64,000 nucleotides of DNA from assembly GCA_017942035.1 (NCBI GenBank), contig JAGAVG010000043.1, positions 1 through 64,000 on the forward strand, given 5' to 3'. The position numbers and the translations under genes were made by a program. Positions 24,763 through 33,854 of the stretch are shown here, piece after piece (positions within the stretch are counted from its first letter, which is position 1; each line of letters starts with the position of its first letter). Under the pieces are notes generated by a model. The model was not told the DNA's origin, ran no database searches, and saw nothing but the letters and a program-made list of their open reading frames with translations. This stretch comes from a bacterium. Its GTDB lineage: Bacteria > Cyanobacteriota > Vampirovibrionia > Gastranaerophilales > Gastranaerophilaceae.

Positions 24763-25710
24763 CTATTCCAAGAATGCGGCGCCGACAATTCCTGAAAAAT
24801 CTCCCAATGCCGCTTTTTTAAACTGGATTTTTTGAGCAGGAACAGGCAGTGATTTTGCGCGGGCTTTTTTAATAGTTTTTTCATAGAAGAAATCAACGGC
24901 ATCAATCAAACCTCCGCCAAGAACGATTAATTCAGGGTTAATAAAATTAATCACGCTTGCAATTCCGCCAGATAAATATTCTGACGCCTCCAACACGCAC
25001 TGCGTTACTAATTCGTCATCCCTTTCTATAGATTTTCTTATCATACTTGAACTTATCGGTTTGTCATCGTGTAAATATTCGACAATGCAAGATTTGCGGC
25101 CTTTTTTGATTGCGCCTTCAATTCTGGTTTCGATTGCGGAGCGTGATGCATAAGCTTCCAAACAGCCATGAGCGCCGCAATTACAAGGTCGGCCGTTCAA
25201 ATCAACAATAATATGTCCGAGTTCTCCGGCTGTTCCGGTTGCACCTTTTATGATTTTGCCGTTTTTGACAATTGCCGAGCCGACGCCGGTTCCGACAAAT
25301 ATACAGACCAAATCGTCATAACCTTTTCCCGCTCCAAATTTCATTTCGCCCATCGTTGCAATCTCAACATCATTACCCAAATATATCGGGTATTCAAAAT
25401 TTTTAGCGAGCTTTTTCTTTATTTCAAAATCGAAACAATCTAAATTCGGAGCTCCGATAATAATACCGTTTTCTCTATCTATTTGGCCTGCAGCTCCCAG
25501 CCCGATTGATGATATTTCATCTTTATTTATGCAATCATCATCTAAAAGTTCTTCAATACTTTCGGTTATTTTTCCGATAATATTCTTAGGGCCTTTTTCC
25601 TTTTTAGTTTTCTTTTTTACGTATTTTACAACTTCACCGGTCTGTCTGTTTACAACCCCGGTAAGAATTTTTGTTCCGCCTAAATCAATTCCAATAGAAT
25701 AATTTTTCAT
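24763..25710 (-). CDS. ROK-family sugar kinase (glucokinase type)
   Basis: Phosphorylates a hexose, probably glucose, using ATP. The 315-aa protein shows the ROK signatures: IGIDLGGTKILTGVV at the start (phosphate binding), GNDVEIATMGE, VGTGVGSAIV, the catalytic/substrate block GELGHIIVD and the zinc motif CNCGAHGCLEAYAS. A repressor-type N-terminal HTH is absent, so this is a kinase. It is transcribed divergently from the secreted GH13 enzyme, fitting uptake and activation of glucose released from glucans. Exact substrate cannot be read from sequence. Confidence 0.88.
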   Translation of the reverse strand: MKNYSIGIDLGGTKILTGVVNRQTGEVVKYVKKKTKKEKGPKNIIGKITESIEELLDDDCINKDEISSIGLGAAGQIDRENGIIIGAPNLDCFDFEIKKKLAKNFEYPIYLGNDVEIATMGEMKFGAGKGYDDLVCIFVGTGVGSAIVKNGKIIKGATGTAGELGHIIVDLNGRPCNCGAHGCLEAYASRSAIETRIEGAIKKGRKSCIVEYLHDDKPISSSMIRKSIERDDELVTQCVLEASEYLSGGIASVINFINPELIVLGGGLIDAVDFFYEKTIKKARAKSLPVPAQKIQFKKAALGDFSGIVGAAFLE

Positions 25711-25805
25711 ATATTTCTATTATACTCTCAAAATAAAAATTTTTCTATATTTCTTGCAAAACTGTCATATATTTGTTATTTTAAAATAAAGAGGGAGAAA
25801 TGTGT

Positions 25806-27356
25806 ATGAAAAAATTTTCGGCGATATTTTTTACGGCTGTATTTAGTTTTATAATTGCAAATTCCGCATGGGCTCAAGATGTATGGGTAAACGATGCGCG
25901 AAGTGTATTTTTAAGAAATTCGGCAATGATATACGGGCTTAACTTAAGAACATTTAACGCTCAAGATATTAACGGAAACGGGCTTATTGATTTTGCCGAT
26001 GGAGAAGAAAGCGGAAACTTTTTGAATGCGATTGAAAGACTTGATGAGCTTGCTTCTGCTGGTATTAACACAATCCATGTACTTCCGGTTATGGAGATAG
26101 GAAAGACAAAAGCGTTAGGAACTGCCGGATCTTTATATGCTCCTTTAAGTTTTACGAAACTAAATCCGCAGTTAGGAAGTGATAAAACGGCTTTACCTTT
26201 AGAAAGACAGGCTGTTAAATTTATAGACGAGGCACACAAAAGACGTATCAGAGTTCTTTTTGATGTTCCTTGCTGCGGGTCATATGATTTGTTTATGAAA
26301 AATCCGGAACTCTTTGAAAAAAACACATCAGGTCAAGCTGTTGTTCCGGCAGACTGGACAGATGTAAGATTGTTCAAATGTGGCACGGATGGTAATATTA
26401 ACCGCGAAGTTTTAAATCTATATAAAGACTATGTTGATTATGTTATAAGATTAGGTGTTGACGGCATAAGGGCTGATGTTGCGACAAATAAGCCCGAAAG
26501 ATTTTGGAAAGAACTAATTGATTATTCCCGCCGTCAGGATCCGGAATTCCTATGGCTGGCTGAAGCTTCCGAATCTTGGAATGAACCGGTTGTTAAAAAC
26601 GGGGTATTTACGCCTTATGATAAACTTTTAGACGCCGGTTTTGACGGATATTACGGAAACTTCATGAATTTTAAAAATATGAAATCTTCAAGAGAATTCA
26701 CAAAATATATTGAAAGTATTATTAAACTTAAAACAAAATACCCATCCGGCAAAGCTGTAATAGGAAGTTTTTCGACGCATGATGAATTGAGTCCGATACT
26801 TGTCGGCGGGCCTGCGTATGCTGAAATGACATTCTGGCTTAATGCTGTTTTACCGGTGAATTTTTATACAGTAGATGGAATTCCTTCCGGAGACAACTTT
26901 GTTTATTTCTGGGGAAACAAAAAAGCTGAAAAAACTTTCACCGATGATGATTACTATTTTGTCCACAGAGGAAAACTTGATATTTTTAACTTTTCAAGAA
27001 AACCAGGCGGAAAAAATATAGAATTACAAAAAAGTTTTGCAAGAGCCGTAAAATTCAAATATTATGCGCAAAGAATTTACAATTCTCCGGATTTCAAATT
27101 TAATGAGTTGAAATGTTCACAGCCTGAAATGTTTGCGTTTACGATTTCCGATTCAAAAGATACGATACTTGTAATCGGAAACCATTCGCAAAAAGCATTG
27201 AGTGACGGTATTGTAAGTTTTCCGAAATATTCAACTGATGTAATGCCTGTGCCTGTTCAATTACATTCTATGCCGGAACCAGAAAAGGGTAAGATAAAAA
27301 CAAATCTTCTGCCTTATGAAATTCAGGTAATTGTGCTTAACAAATTCGAAGGGTAA
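25806..27356 (+). CDS. Secreted GH13-family alpha-glucan hydrolase/transferase
   Basis: 516-aa protein with a signal peptide (residues 1-23, cleavage likely after AWA) and a GH13 TIM barrel. The catalytic triad is intact: nucleophile D224 in DGIRADVA, acid/base E253 in LWLAEASE, and H325-D326 in FSTHDE. N-terminal barrel region NTIHVLPV and a calcium-site-like NGNGLIDFADGE are also seen. A beta-sandwich-like end follows (TILVIGNHSQ). Start ATG 25806 is 8 nt after GAGGGAG; ATG 25800 is too close to it. Hydrolyses or rearranges starch-like polymers outside the cytoplasm; the subfamily is not certain. Confidence 0.85.
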   Translation: MKKFSAIFFTAVFSFIIANSAWAQDVWVNDARSVFLRNSAMIYGLNLRTFNAQDINGNGLIDFADGEESGNFLNAIERLDELASAGINTIHVLPVMEIGKTKALGTAGSLYAPLSFTKLNPQLGSDKTALPLERQAVKFIDEAHKRRIRVLFDVPCCGSYDLFMKNPELFEKNTSGQAVVPADWTDVRLFKCGTDGNINREVLNLYKDYVDYVIRLGVDGIRADVATNKPERFWKELIDYSRRQDPEFLWLAEASESWNEPVVKNGVFTPYDKLLDAGFDGYYGNFMNFKNMKSSREFTKYIESIIKLKTKYPSGKAVIGSFSTHDELSPILVGGPAYAEMTFWLNAVLPVNFYTVDGIPSGDNFVYFWGNKKAEKTFTDDDYYFVHRGKLDIFNFSRKPGGKNIELQKSFARAVKFKYYAQRIYNSPDFKFNELKCSQPEMFAFTISDSKDTILVIGNHSQKALSDGIVSFPKYSTDVMPVPVQLHSMPEPEKGKIKTNLLPYEIQVIVLNKFEG

Positions 27357-27535
27357 AAGAATACCAGAATGTAAGAGGACAGATTTGTTCCGGAAAAACA
27401 TGTCATGCAAAACGACGGATTAAGGTGCGGGACAGAGCTGCATTACATAAATCCTTAGTACCCTAATGCCTTAGTATCTCAGTGTCTTTTCTTTCCATCC
27501 TAACATTTGGCCTTCTGTCTCTCTGCATGACATTA

Positions 27536-27564
27536 TTGCAAAATTTAAAATTATGTATTATAAT
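27536..27564 (+). promoter_or_regulatory. Promoter of the GGDEF/HD gene
   Basis: TTGCAA (27536-27541), 17-bp spacer and TATAAT (27559-27564). The predicted transcript starts near 27571, 25 nt before the ATG at 27596, which rules out the longer upstream reading frame from 27482. Confidence 0.65.
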
Positions 27565-27595
27565 GGGAGAGTTATATTTTAAACGCGGGTTAAAA

Positions 27596-29497
27596 ATGGG
27601 TTTATTCAGCAAGTTTAAAGAGTTAAGAGCCATGATACGCGAAGTTGAAAACAGTGTCTATGGTGAAAAACAAGACTATTCAGAGATTTACGAGCGAAAC
27701 CTCCAGCTTGAACGCGACATAGAAGAAAGAACCCGTGAACTTAGTCTTGCCAACAAACGAATGCTTTCCCTTCAGCATATTTGGGACATGATGAATTCCT
27801 CAAAACCATTGCAAAATGTGCTTGAAACTGTTGTAAATAGTTTTCAGGGTGAGTTGGGTTATCTGCACAGTAATATTATCTCAAAATCCAAAGATGATGA
27901 CGGCGATTATATGTATATTCTTGCCCAATCCCGTGATATAACAATCCAGCAGGTTAATAATATTGTCAAAACCCCTATGCAGTTGAGAAGACTGCCTTAT
28001 ATTGAGGGCGGAATATTTGAAGAATCTTTGTCTTCAAAAAAAATCATTCAAACAAAAGATTTTAAAAGTGTTTTTCAATCTTTGATTCCTGAATGGACTG
28101 AAGAGATGCACAAGAAAGTCATGTCAACTGTTTCCAGCAAATCATTAATCGTAATCCCTTTATATACAATGAACAAACCTTTCGGATGGTTCTGCGTATT
28201 TTCATCCCGCGAAGAACTTTCTGATGTGGAAACAGATTTTCTTTCGATTTATGCCCAGCAGATTGAAATGGCTATAACAATTGCGGATTTGTTTGAAGCT
28301 CTGAAAGAGCAAGCTGTTACAGATTCATTAACAGGGCTTTATAACAGAAGATATTTTGAAGAACTTTTGCAAAAAGAAGTTGTGCGTGCAAAACGTCAAA
28401 ATCAGCCATTTAGTATAATCGGACTGGATTTAGACTTTTTGAAACAGATTAATGATAAATTCGGACATTCTTTTGGCGATTTGGCAATAAAAACGGTCGC
28501 GGATGTTTTGAAGCGAAATGCGCGCAGTATTGATACTGCGGCCAGAATGGGCGGAGAAGAATTTAACGTAATATTACCTGGTATTGATTCAAAAGGTGCT
28601 ATGGCAGCTGCGGAAAGAATTCGTAAAACCCTTGAAGAACAGCGCCTTGATACTATAGGAAGGATTACGGCAAGTGTCGGGGTTGCTACATTTTTTGAAC
28701 ATTCTGATAATATAGATGAACTGCTTGAACTTACCGATCAGGCCATGTATTTGTCAAAAAGAAACGGCCGCAACCGCGTTACGATGGCTACTCCGATTTC
28801 TGAAACTTCATGGCAGCAAATTGCCGTGAACACATTTGTCGATATTTTGTCGAAACATAATATTCCTATTGACGAAAATTTATCTAAAGAACTTCAGAAA
28901 AAATTGCAGGAATCTTCAAATGAAAACTCTCCGAAAGATGCCCTTTTTTCAGTTGCAGATGTTCTTACATCATCCTATAACCCGCTCCATAGCCAGGGTG
29001 CAATAAAATCAAAAGTTCAAATTGCTGTAAGCCTTGCAAAAAGGTTTGATCTGACAACTCATGAGATTGACAACCTTAGAATAGCTATGCTGTTATATGA
29101 TATTGGAAATCTTATGCTTCCGCCTGAAATTTTACAAAAAACAACTCCGCTAACGATGGAAGAGCGTGACCGAATAAAATCTCATCCGATTATTGCGGCA
29201 AGAGAAATTCTCAAACCGATTACCTATATTCAAGATGTTATTCCGATAATAGAGCATCACCACGAAAACTGGGACGGTTCCGGATATCCTAACAAAATCA
29301 AAAAAGAAGACATTCCTATGACGTCGCAAATTGTTTTGATTGTAGATTCATATTTTGCACTTATTGAGCCGAGACCTTACAGGGCAAGACTTACTCCGGA
29401 AAGTGCGATTGAAATTATTCAGCAGGATGCGGGTATAAAATGGAACAAAACACTGGTGGATGAGTTTGTAAATCTTATAAAACACGATTTTAGTTAG
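27596..29497 (+). CDS. Diguanylate cyclase (GGDEF) fused to a degenerate HD-GYP-type domain
   Basis: 633-aa cytoplasmic signalling protein. Residues 28-60 form a coiled coil and 60-235 a GAF-like sensor. The GGDEF domain (236-395) has an intact GGEEF at 319-323 and an inhibitory I-site RxxD at 310-313, so it should make cyclic-di-GMP under product control. The C-terminal 445-633 domain resembles HD-GYP (HHHENWDGSGYP present), but the core His-Asp-Ile-Gly-Lys is YDIGN at 501-505, losing a metal-ligand His; c-di-GMP hydrolysis is doubtful. thiL follows 3 bp later. The start is set by the promoter. Confidence 0.88.
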   Translation: MGLFSKFKELRAMIREVENSVYGEKQDYSEIYERNLQLERDIEERTRELSLANKRMLSLQHIWDMMNSSKPLQNVLETVVNSFQGELGYLHSNIISKSKDDDGDYMYILAQSRDITIQQVNNIVKTPMQLRRLPYIEGGIFEESLSSKKIIQTKDFKSVFQSLIPEWTEEMHKKVMSTVSSKSLIVIPLYTMNKPFGWFCVFSSREELSDVETDFLSIYAQQIEMAITIADLFEALKEQAVTDSLTGLYNRRYFEELLQKEVVRAKRQNQPFSIIGLDLDFLKQINDKFGHSFGDLAIKTVADVLKRNARSIDTAARMGGEEFNVILPGIDSKGAMAAAERIRKTLEEQRLDTIGRITASVGVATFFEHSDNIDELLELTDQAMYLSKRNGRNRVTMATPISETSWQQIAVNTFVDILSKHNIPIDENLSKELQKKLQESSNENSPKDALFSVADVLTSSYNPLHSQGAIKSKVQIAVSLAKRFDLTTHEIDNLRIAMLLYDIGNLMLPPEILQKTTPLTMEERDRIKSHPIIAAREILKPITYIQDVIPIIEHHHENWDGSGYPNKIKKEDIPMTSQIVLIVDSYFALIEPRPYRARLTPESAIEIIQQDAGIKWNKTLVDEFVNLIKHDFS

Positions 29498-29500
29498 ATT

Positions 29501-30424
29501 ATGAAAGAGAAAAATTTTATACAGATAATAAAAAACACACTGAATTCAGATTACATAGGGGATGATTGCGCAAATTTAGAAGATCTTGGAATTGTGATTA
29601 CTCAAGATAGTCTTGTTGAAGATGTTCATTTTGTGACAAAATATATTACCCCTTATGAATTAGGATATAAATCTGCAATGGTGAATATCAGTGACATTGC
29701 AGCTAGTGGAGCAAAGCCGGCTTACTTGACCGTGGCAATTTCTTTACCTGCAGATTGTGATGAAAAGTTCGTTGAGGAGTTTTATCGAGGTATGAAATCA
29801 GGAGCAAAAGAGGCAAAAATTGTAGGCGGAGATATTACCGGTGCGGACAAAATATTCATCTCAATAACTGCAATAGGAAAAACTCAAGGAAGAAAAATTT
29901 CATCAAGAAAAAATGCAAAACCCGGTCAAAAAGTTGTTGTATCCGGTATTCATGGTTCCAGTGCAGCGGGATTAAATGAACTGCTTAATGCAGGTAAAAG
30001 AATTGAGGACAAATTCACAAAAGCCCATTTTATGCCGGAAGCTCAGCTTGAATTTTCAAAAAAAATTGCCGAAACTATTAACTATGATTACGCAATGATG
30101 GATACTTCAGACGGCCTTCTTGACGCACTTTCAACAATAGCTTGTGAAAGCAGGGTTAAAATTTCCGTTGATTTTTCAAAAATCCCTTACGATAAAGATA
30201 TTGAGAAATTCACAGACTGGCAGAATCTTGTTTTATATGGCGGAGAAGATTACGGACTGGTCGCAGTTTTGGAGGGAAAAGACACCTCAGGGATGATCGT
30301 TATAGGGGAAGTGAAAGAAGGCTGCGGAGTCGAAATTTTAAATGGAAACTGCTGTGAAATTTTATCAAGAAAAGATATAGAAAAAAAGTTATACAGTCAT
30401 TTTGGAGAAAATCATGAAAATTAA
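29501..30424 (+). CDS. thiL: Thiamine-monophosphate kinase
   Basis: Final step of thiamine diphosphate synthesis: phosphorylates thiamine monophosphate. The 307-aa PurM-like protein has IGDDCA near residue 20, ITQDSLVEDVHF, the VNISDIAASGAKP block, VGGDITGADKIFIS, MMDTSDGLLDAL and LYGGEDYGLVAV. It sits 3 bp after the GGDEF gene and overlaps ispD by 11 nt, so three unrelated functions share one transcript. Confidence 0.95.
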   Translation: MKEKNFIQIIKNTLNSDYIGDDCANLEDLGIVITQDSLVEDVHFVTKYITPYELGYKSAMVNISDIAASGAKPAYLTVAISLPADCDEKFVEEFYRGMKSGAKEAKIVGGDITGADKIFISITAIGKTQGRKISSRKNAKPGQKVVVSGIHGSSAAGLNELLNAGKRIEDKFTKAHFMPEAQLEFSKKIAETINYDYAMMDTSDGLLDALSTIACESRVKISVDFSKIPYDKDIEKFTDWQNLVLYGGEDYGLVAVLEGKDTSGMIVIGEVKEGCGVEILNGNCCEILSRKDIEKKLYSHFGENHEN

Positions 30425-31061
30425 CGCAATAATACCGGCAGGCGGGACATCATCAAGGTTTGGAAATAAAAACAAACTTCTTGAAAAAATCTTTGACAAA
30501 ACAGTTATAGAATACACCGTTGACGCATTTTTAGCCTCAAACGTTGATGAAATAATTATTTGTGCAAATATTTCGATTATGGAAGATTTAAAACAAATTT
30601 TTGCAGGAAAAGATAAAATTAAAATTATTGAAGGCGGAAAATGCCGGCAGCAATCAGTTTTTAACGGTCTGAAAGCATCCGATTGCGATTATGTACTAAT
30701 TCATGATGGCGCAAGACCAATGGTTACACCGGAACTAATTAACCAGACTATAGAAATGGTTAAAGAGGTCTCGGCTCTGACAGTTGCCACAAAAACAATA
30801 GACACAATAAAAGAAGTTGAAAACGGTGTGATAAAAAGAACTATTGACCGAGCGAAATTATATAATACTCAAACCCCACAAGCCTTTGGTTATAACCTTA
30901 TCCTTGATGCGCACAGAAGGCTTGCCGGACAGAATTTTACCGACGATGCTGGCATGCTGGAAGATTTGGGTGAAAGAGTTTACATAATAGATGGCAGCTA
31001 TAAAAATATTAAAATCACAACCCAAAATGATATCGATATCGCCAAAATTTATTTGTCTTGA
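30414..31061 (+). CDS. ispD: 2-C-methyl-D-erythritol 4-phosphate cytidylyltransferase
   Basis: Third step of the MEP isoprenoid pathway: makes CDP-methylerythritol. The 215 aa carry the CTP-binding start AIIPAGGTSSRFG, GGKCRQQSVFNGL, LIHDGARPMVTPE, ATKTIDTIKEV, TQTPQAFGY and TDDAGMLEDLG, which covers the family's catalytic Arg, Lys and Asp positions. Start ATG 30414 follows TTTTGGAGAAAAT; GTG/ATG codons upstream would overlap that site. It overlaps the thiL end by 11 nt. Confidence 0.95.
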   Translation: MKINAIIPAGGTSSRFGNKNKLLEKIFDKTVIEYTVDAFLASNVDEIIICANISIMEDLKQIFAGKDKIKIIEGGKCRQQSVFNGLKASDCDYVLIHDGARPMVTPELINQTIEMVKEVSALTVATKTIDTIKEVENGVIKRTIDRAKLYNTQTPQAFGYNLILDAHRRLAGQNFTDDAGMLEDLGERVYIIDGSYKNIKITTQNDIDIAKIYLS

Positions 31062-31116
31062 ATTGGCCATATTTCCAAATAATCAGGTAAAAATTTCCGC
31101 AAATTAAATTAATTAC

Positions 31117-31401
31117 TTAATTTTGAGATTTAATTTCTAAAATCTCGTTGATATCGACATTCAAGTAGTTGGCGAATTCTGTGATCTTTCCGAGCGATAA
31201 ATTCAATATTCCGGATTCAATTTTTGCAACATAACTCCAGGATACTCCCATTAATTCAGAAAAAGTTTCTTGAGTATAACCTTTTCCCATGCGGATTTTT
31301 TGAATATTTTTCCCAATTTGTTTTAATACGTATTTTTTTTCCATGAATATATTATCTGTCATTATAGATATATTTTTGTATTGACAAATAATTGTATTCA
31401 T
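31117..31401 (-). CDS. XRE-family helix-turn-helix regulator
   Basis: Small DNA-binding protein (up to 94 aa) with one Cro/C1-type HTH: IGKNIQKIRMGKGYTQETF, then ELMGVSWSYVAKIESGI and a short tail typical of single-domain regulators. The true start is unclear: ATG 31401 lies inside the palindromic operator, while Met14 and Met20 would suit a transcript starting within the shared region. It is divergent from prepilin F, whose promoter contains a perfect 9+9 palindrome, so it probably represses that gene and itself. The operator assignment is inference. Confidence 0.8.
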   Translation of the reverse strand: MNTIICQYKNISIMTDNIFMEKKYVLKQIGKNIQKIRMGKGYTQETFSELMGVSWSYVAKIESGILNLSLGKITEFANYLNVDINEILEIKSQN

Positions 31402-31408
31402 TTATAAT
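31381..31408 (+). promoter_or_regulatory. Promoter of prepilin F
   Basis: TTGACA (31381-31386), 16-bp spacer, TATAAT (31403-31408), about 28 bp before the ATG. Close to consensus and overlapped by the palindromic operator. Confidence 0.8.
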
Positions 31409-31417
31409 TGAATACAA
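31392..31417. promoter_or_regulatory. Palindromic operator overlapping the -10 box
   Basis: Perfect inverted repeat TTGTATTCA-N8-TGAATACAA centred on the TATAAT of the prepilin F promoter and on the 5' end of the divergent XRE gene. Placement over the -10 box predicts repression. Confidence 0.65.
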
Positions 31418-31435
31418 GGAAATTTAAGGTGTGCA

Positions 31436-32092
31436 ATGAAAAAAACAAATAAGACTTCATTTAAAAAAGGATTTACTCTTGCGGAAATCTTGATTACACT
31501 TGGAATTATAGGGGTTGTTGCGGTATTAACACTTCCATTGTTAATGGCAAATTATCGGAAACATGTTGTTGAAAATAAGTTGAAAAAGTTCTATACAATA
31601 ATGAATCAGGCTGTAAAGTTTTCTGAAGCTGAATACGGCGAGTTTAGTTATTGGGATGGCTTTGAAAGCGGAAATCCGGATGCAATGATAGCCTGGTGGA
31701 ATAAATATTTTGCACCGCATGTAAAAACTTTAAAAATTGAAAGAATTAATAATGTAAATTATGTGTATCTTGCCGATGGAACTAAGCTCCAAATATTCAA
31801 TTATGGTTACGGTGGTATTGGTTTTGCAATCCATATATATTTTTATCCTAAAGCAAGTAGTCATACTAATGTAATGGGAAAAGATTATTTTACATTTTAT
31901 ATAAATCCAAATACTAATAAAAATCTTGCTGTTGTTGAACCCTATAAATTTGCTTGGGATGGTACAGAAGATGCCCTCAGGTATAGTGGTGAATATGCGT
32001 GTAAAGCTTCATCGGCATGGCCTCATTATTGTACGGCCCTTATTCAATTTAACGGCTGGAAAATTCCGAAAGATTATCCATTTAGATTTTAG
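31436..32092 (+). CDS. Prepilin-like protein F (cassette-free member)
   Basis: 218-aa prepilin with a canonical cleavage site: leader MKKTNKTSFKKG then FTLAEILITLGIIGVVAVLTLP. It is the only one of the six with Gly at -1 and the only one without the 167-bp upstream element, being driven instead by an XRE-controlled promoter. The mature domain ends NGWKIPKDYPFRF, related to the DYPW ends of C and E. AAGGTGTGCA precedes the ATG. Composite repeats follow its stop. Confidence 0.88.
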   Translation: MKKTNKTSFKKGFTLAEILITLGIIGVVAVLTLPLLMANYRKHVVENKLKKFYTIMNQAVKFSEAEYGEFSYWDGFESGNPDAMIAWWNKYFAPHVKTLKIERINNVNYVYLADGTKLQIFNYGYGGIGFAIHIYFYPKASSHTNVMGKDYFTFYINPNTNKNLAVVEPYKFAWDGTEDALRYSGEYACKASSAWPHYCTALIQFNGWKIPKDYPFRF

Positions 32093-32133
32093 TAAGTTTG
32101 TATATTAATTTTCCAGCCGTGAAATCAAGTTAC

Positions 32134-32431
32134 GTCATTGCGAGGAGCGTAAGCGACGCGGCAATCCTTTTTAATAGAGGGACGGAGGTCAAGAGGACAG
32201 GAAGGCAAGCGAGTATCAGAAAAAATGTCATGCTGAACGTCGGATTGACCTCCGTGTTTCAGCATCTCATAAAAATCCCACCACCGCTAACGCGGTCCCC
32301 CTCTCTGCTTGTTTGCGCGCGTTAAACGGCGTTACGGCCTTGCGCTTCTGCAAGTTCTCCAGCCTCTGCGCGCAAGCCGTTTTGACAAGGGAGGTTAAAA
32401 AAGTAAATAGTAGGGTAGACTTTAGTCTACC
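32134..32431. repeat. Composite intergenic repeats (gene-free 390-bp gap)
   Basis: The gap 32093-32482 holds no convincing gene. It contains a GTCATTGCGAGGAGCGTAAG-type unit (32134-32167), a TGTCATGCTGAAC-type unit (32226-32270), GC-rich sequence and a perfect hairpin GGTAGAC-TTTA-GTCTACC (32414-32431). The same units recur at 36756-36925, 44914-44987 and 63131-63272. Confidence 0.75.
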
Positions 32432-32482
32432 AGAAATAACGAGATTACCACGCCAATTTGCTCAGATTTGCAATGAATCAAA

Positions 32483-33409
32483 TTATTTGTTGAACTTATC
32501 AAGTTCCTCTTTCAGTAACTTTGGCGGAACTGAAAGCGTCTGGTAATATTTCATAGCCTGCCCCATAGATTTTATGTAATCCTGATTTTCGCCGAGCCGT
32601 TTGTTGATTTGCGCAAGTATATAATACAAATCTCCGTTCCCGCCGCAGTTGTCGAGGGCTTGTTCTGTTATAATTTTTGCTTTTTCATCATTATTTTCTT
32701 TGCATAAAATTTTTGCATAAATTTTATAGGCATCAATGTCTTTAGGGTTCAAATCAATCGTTTTTTGAAGATACTCCGCCGCTTTGTCAATTTCACCTTC
32801 TTCATAATTGATTACTGCAAGGTTAAAATATGCCCAGCTGTAATCCGGAGAAATACTAAGGACGGTATTGAATTCTTTCACTGCATTTTCAATGTCTCCG
32901 ATTTCTTTGAAAATATTTCCCATATAAAAATGTGCATAAATATCGTCATTATTAAGCTCAATTGTCCTTTCAAAGTAGTATCTAGCCGCATCAAACTGGT
33001 TCATTTTGAAATAACACAAGCCAATACTAAAATAAGAATTTGAATCGTTTGTGTCGGTGTCTAAAACCCTTTCAAAATTGTCAATTGCGCTTTCGTAATC
33101 CTGTTTATCCATGTATACAAGTCCGAGATTGTAATTTGCATCAACTTCATCCGGCGAAAGTTCAATCGCTTTTTTATAAGCTTTTTCCGCTTCATTAAGC
33201 TTTTTGAGTTTTTCGTAAGCTATTCCGAGATTGTAGTAAATTCCGCTGTCATCAGGAAACAAGTTTTTCAGATACAAGAAATGCTGCAATGCTTCGTCAG
33301 AAAATCCGCAGTCCAAAAGCAACACGGCAAGCTGACGTCTTACGGAAAAATTTCCGGGGTCGTCTTTTAAAACATCTTGCAATTCTTCAATTTTATCAAA
33401 CTTTGACAT
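32483..33409 (-). CDS. TPR-repeat protein
   Basis: 308-aa soluble protein made almost entirely of tandem tetratricopeptide repeats (about eight), each with the W/Y-x2-LG-x2-Y...A...Y...A-L/I-x-L-x-P pattern, for example YYNLGIAYEKLKKLNEAEKA followed by YKKAIELSPD. No signal peptide or catalytic domain. Serves as a protein-binding scaffold; the partner is unknown. It is transcribed alone on the minus strand, converging on the repeat-filled gap after prepilin F. Confidence 0.88.
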   Translation of the reverse strand: MSKFDKIEELQDVLKDDPGNFSVRRQLAVLLLDCGFSDEALQHFLYLKNLFPDDSGIYYNLGIAYEKLKKLNEAEKAYKKAIELSPDEVDANYNLGLVYMDKQDYESAIDNFERVLDTDTNDSNSYFSIGLCYFKMNQFDAARYYFERTIELNNDDIYAHFYMGNIFKEIGDIENAVKEFNTVLSISPDYSWAYFNLAVINYEEGEIDKAAEYLQKTIDLNPKDIDAYKIYAKILCKENNDEKAKIITEQALDNCGGNGDLYYILAQINKRLGENQDYIKSMGQAMKYYQTLSVPPKLLKEELDKFNK

Positions 33410-33470
33410 AATAAAATCTTAGCAATTTTTCCTCTAATGTGCAATTTGTTAAGATAACTTCTTAAAATAC

Positions 33471-33499
33471 TTGCACTTTAATCTTTTGTATTGTATGAT
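33471..33499 (+). promoter_or_regulatory. Promoter of rpmE
   Basis: TTGCAC (33471-33476), 17-bp spacer, TATGAT (33494-33499); leader of about 56 nt with AAGAGG before the ATG. Confidence 0.6.
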
Positions 33500-33561
33500 T
33501 TTATTAGTCGAAATAGTAACATCAAGTTTGGAATCTTGAAAATATTGGAAAGAGGTAGAAA

Positions 33562-33762
33562 ATGAAAGAAGGAATACATCCTGATTATAAGAAAGTTACA
33601 GTAAAATGCGTATGCGGTAACGAAATTGAAACAGGTTCAGTGAACGAAGAAATTACAGTTGAAATTTGCAACAAATGCCATCCGTTCTACACTGGACAAC
33701 AGAAAATTCTTGACTCTGAAGGAAGAGTTGAAAGATTTAACAAACGTTACGCTAAAAAATAG
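33562..33762 (+). CDS. rpmE: 50S ribosomal protein L31, zinc-binding type
   Basis: Large-subunit protein of 66 aa. It starts [16 protein letters not shown] and holds the zinc-binding cysteines of the C+ form of L31 (CVCG and CNKC), then HPFYTGQQK and a basic end [11 protein letters not shown]. Own promoter and terminator, so a single-gene unit. Confidence 0.96.
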   Translation: MKEGIHPDYKKVTVKCVCGNEIETGSVNEEITVEICNKCHPFYTGQQKILDSEGRVERFNKRYAKK

Positions 33763-33789
33763 TTTAGTAACTTTAACTAAAACTTTACA

Positions 33790-33826
33790 ATTATGCCATC
33801 CTTATTTCAGGGTGGTATAATTTTTT
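33790..33826 (+). terminator. Terminator after rpmE
   Basis: ATTATGCCATCC and GGGTGGTATAAT pair (one G-T) around the loop TTATTTCA and are followed by TTTTT. Confidence 0.8.
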
Positions 33827-33854
33827 ATAGAAAATTAAGATTAGGGGAGACATG

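Noticed and set aside
27482-27595. Longer N-terminus for the GGDEF protein
   Set aside because: The extension spans a well-spaced promoter (TTGCAA-17-TATAAT) whose transcript starts after 27482; the true start is ATG 27596.
32098-32325. 75-codon ORF after prepilin F
   Set aside because: Its sequence is translated composite repeat DNA with no ribosome site; the same units are non-coding elsewhere.
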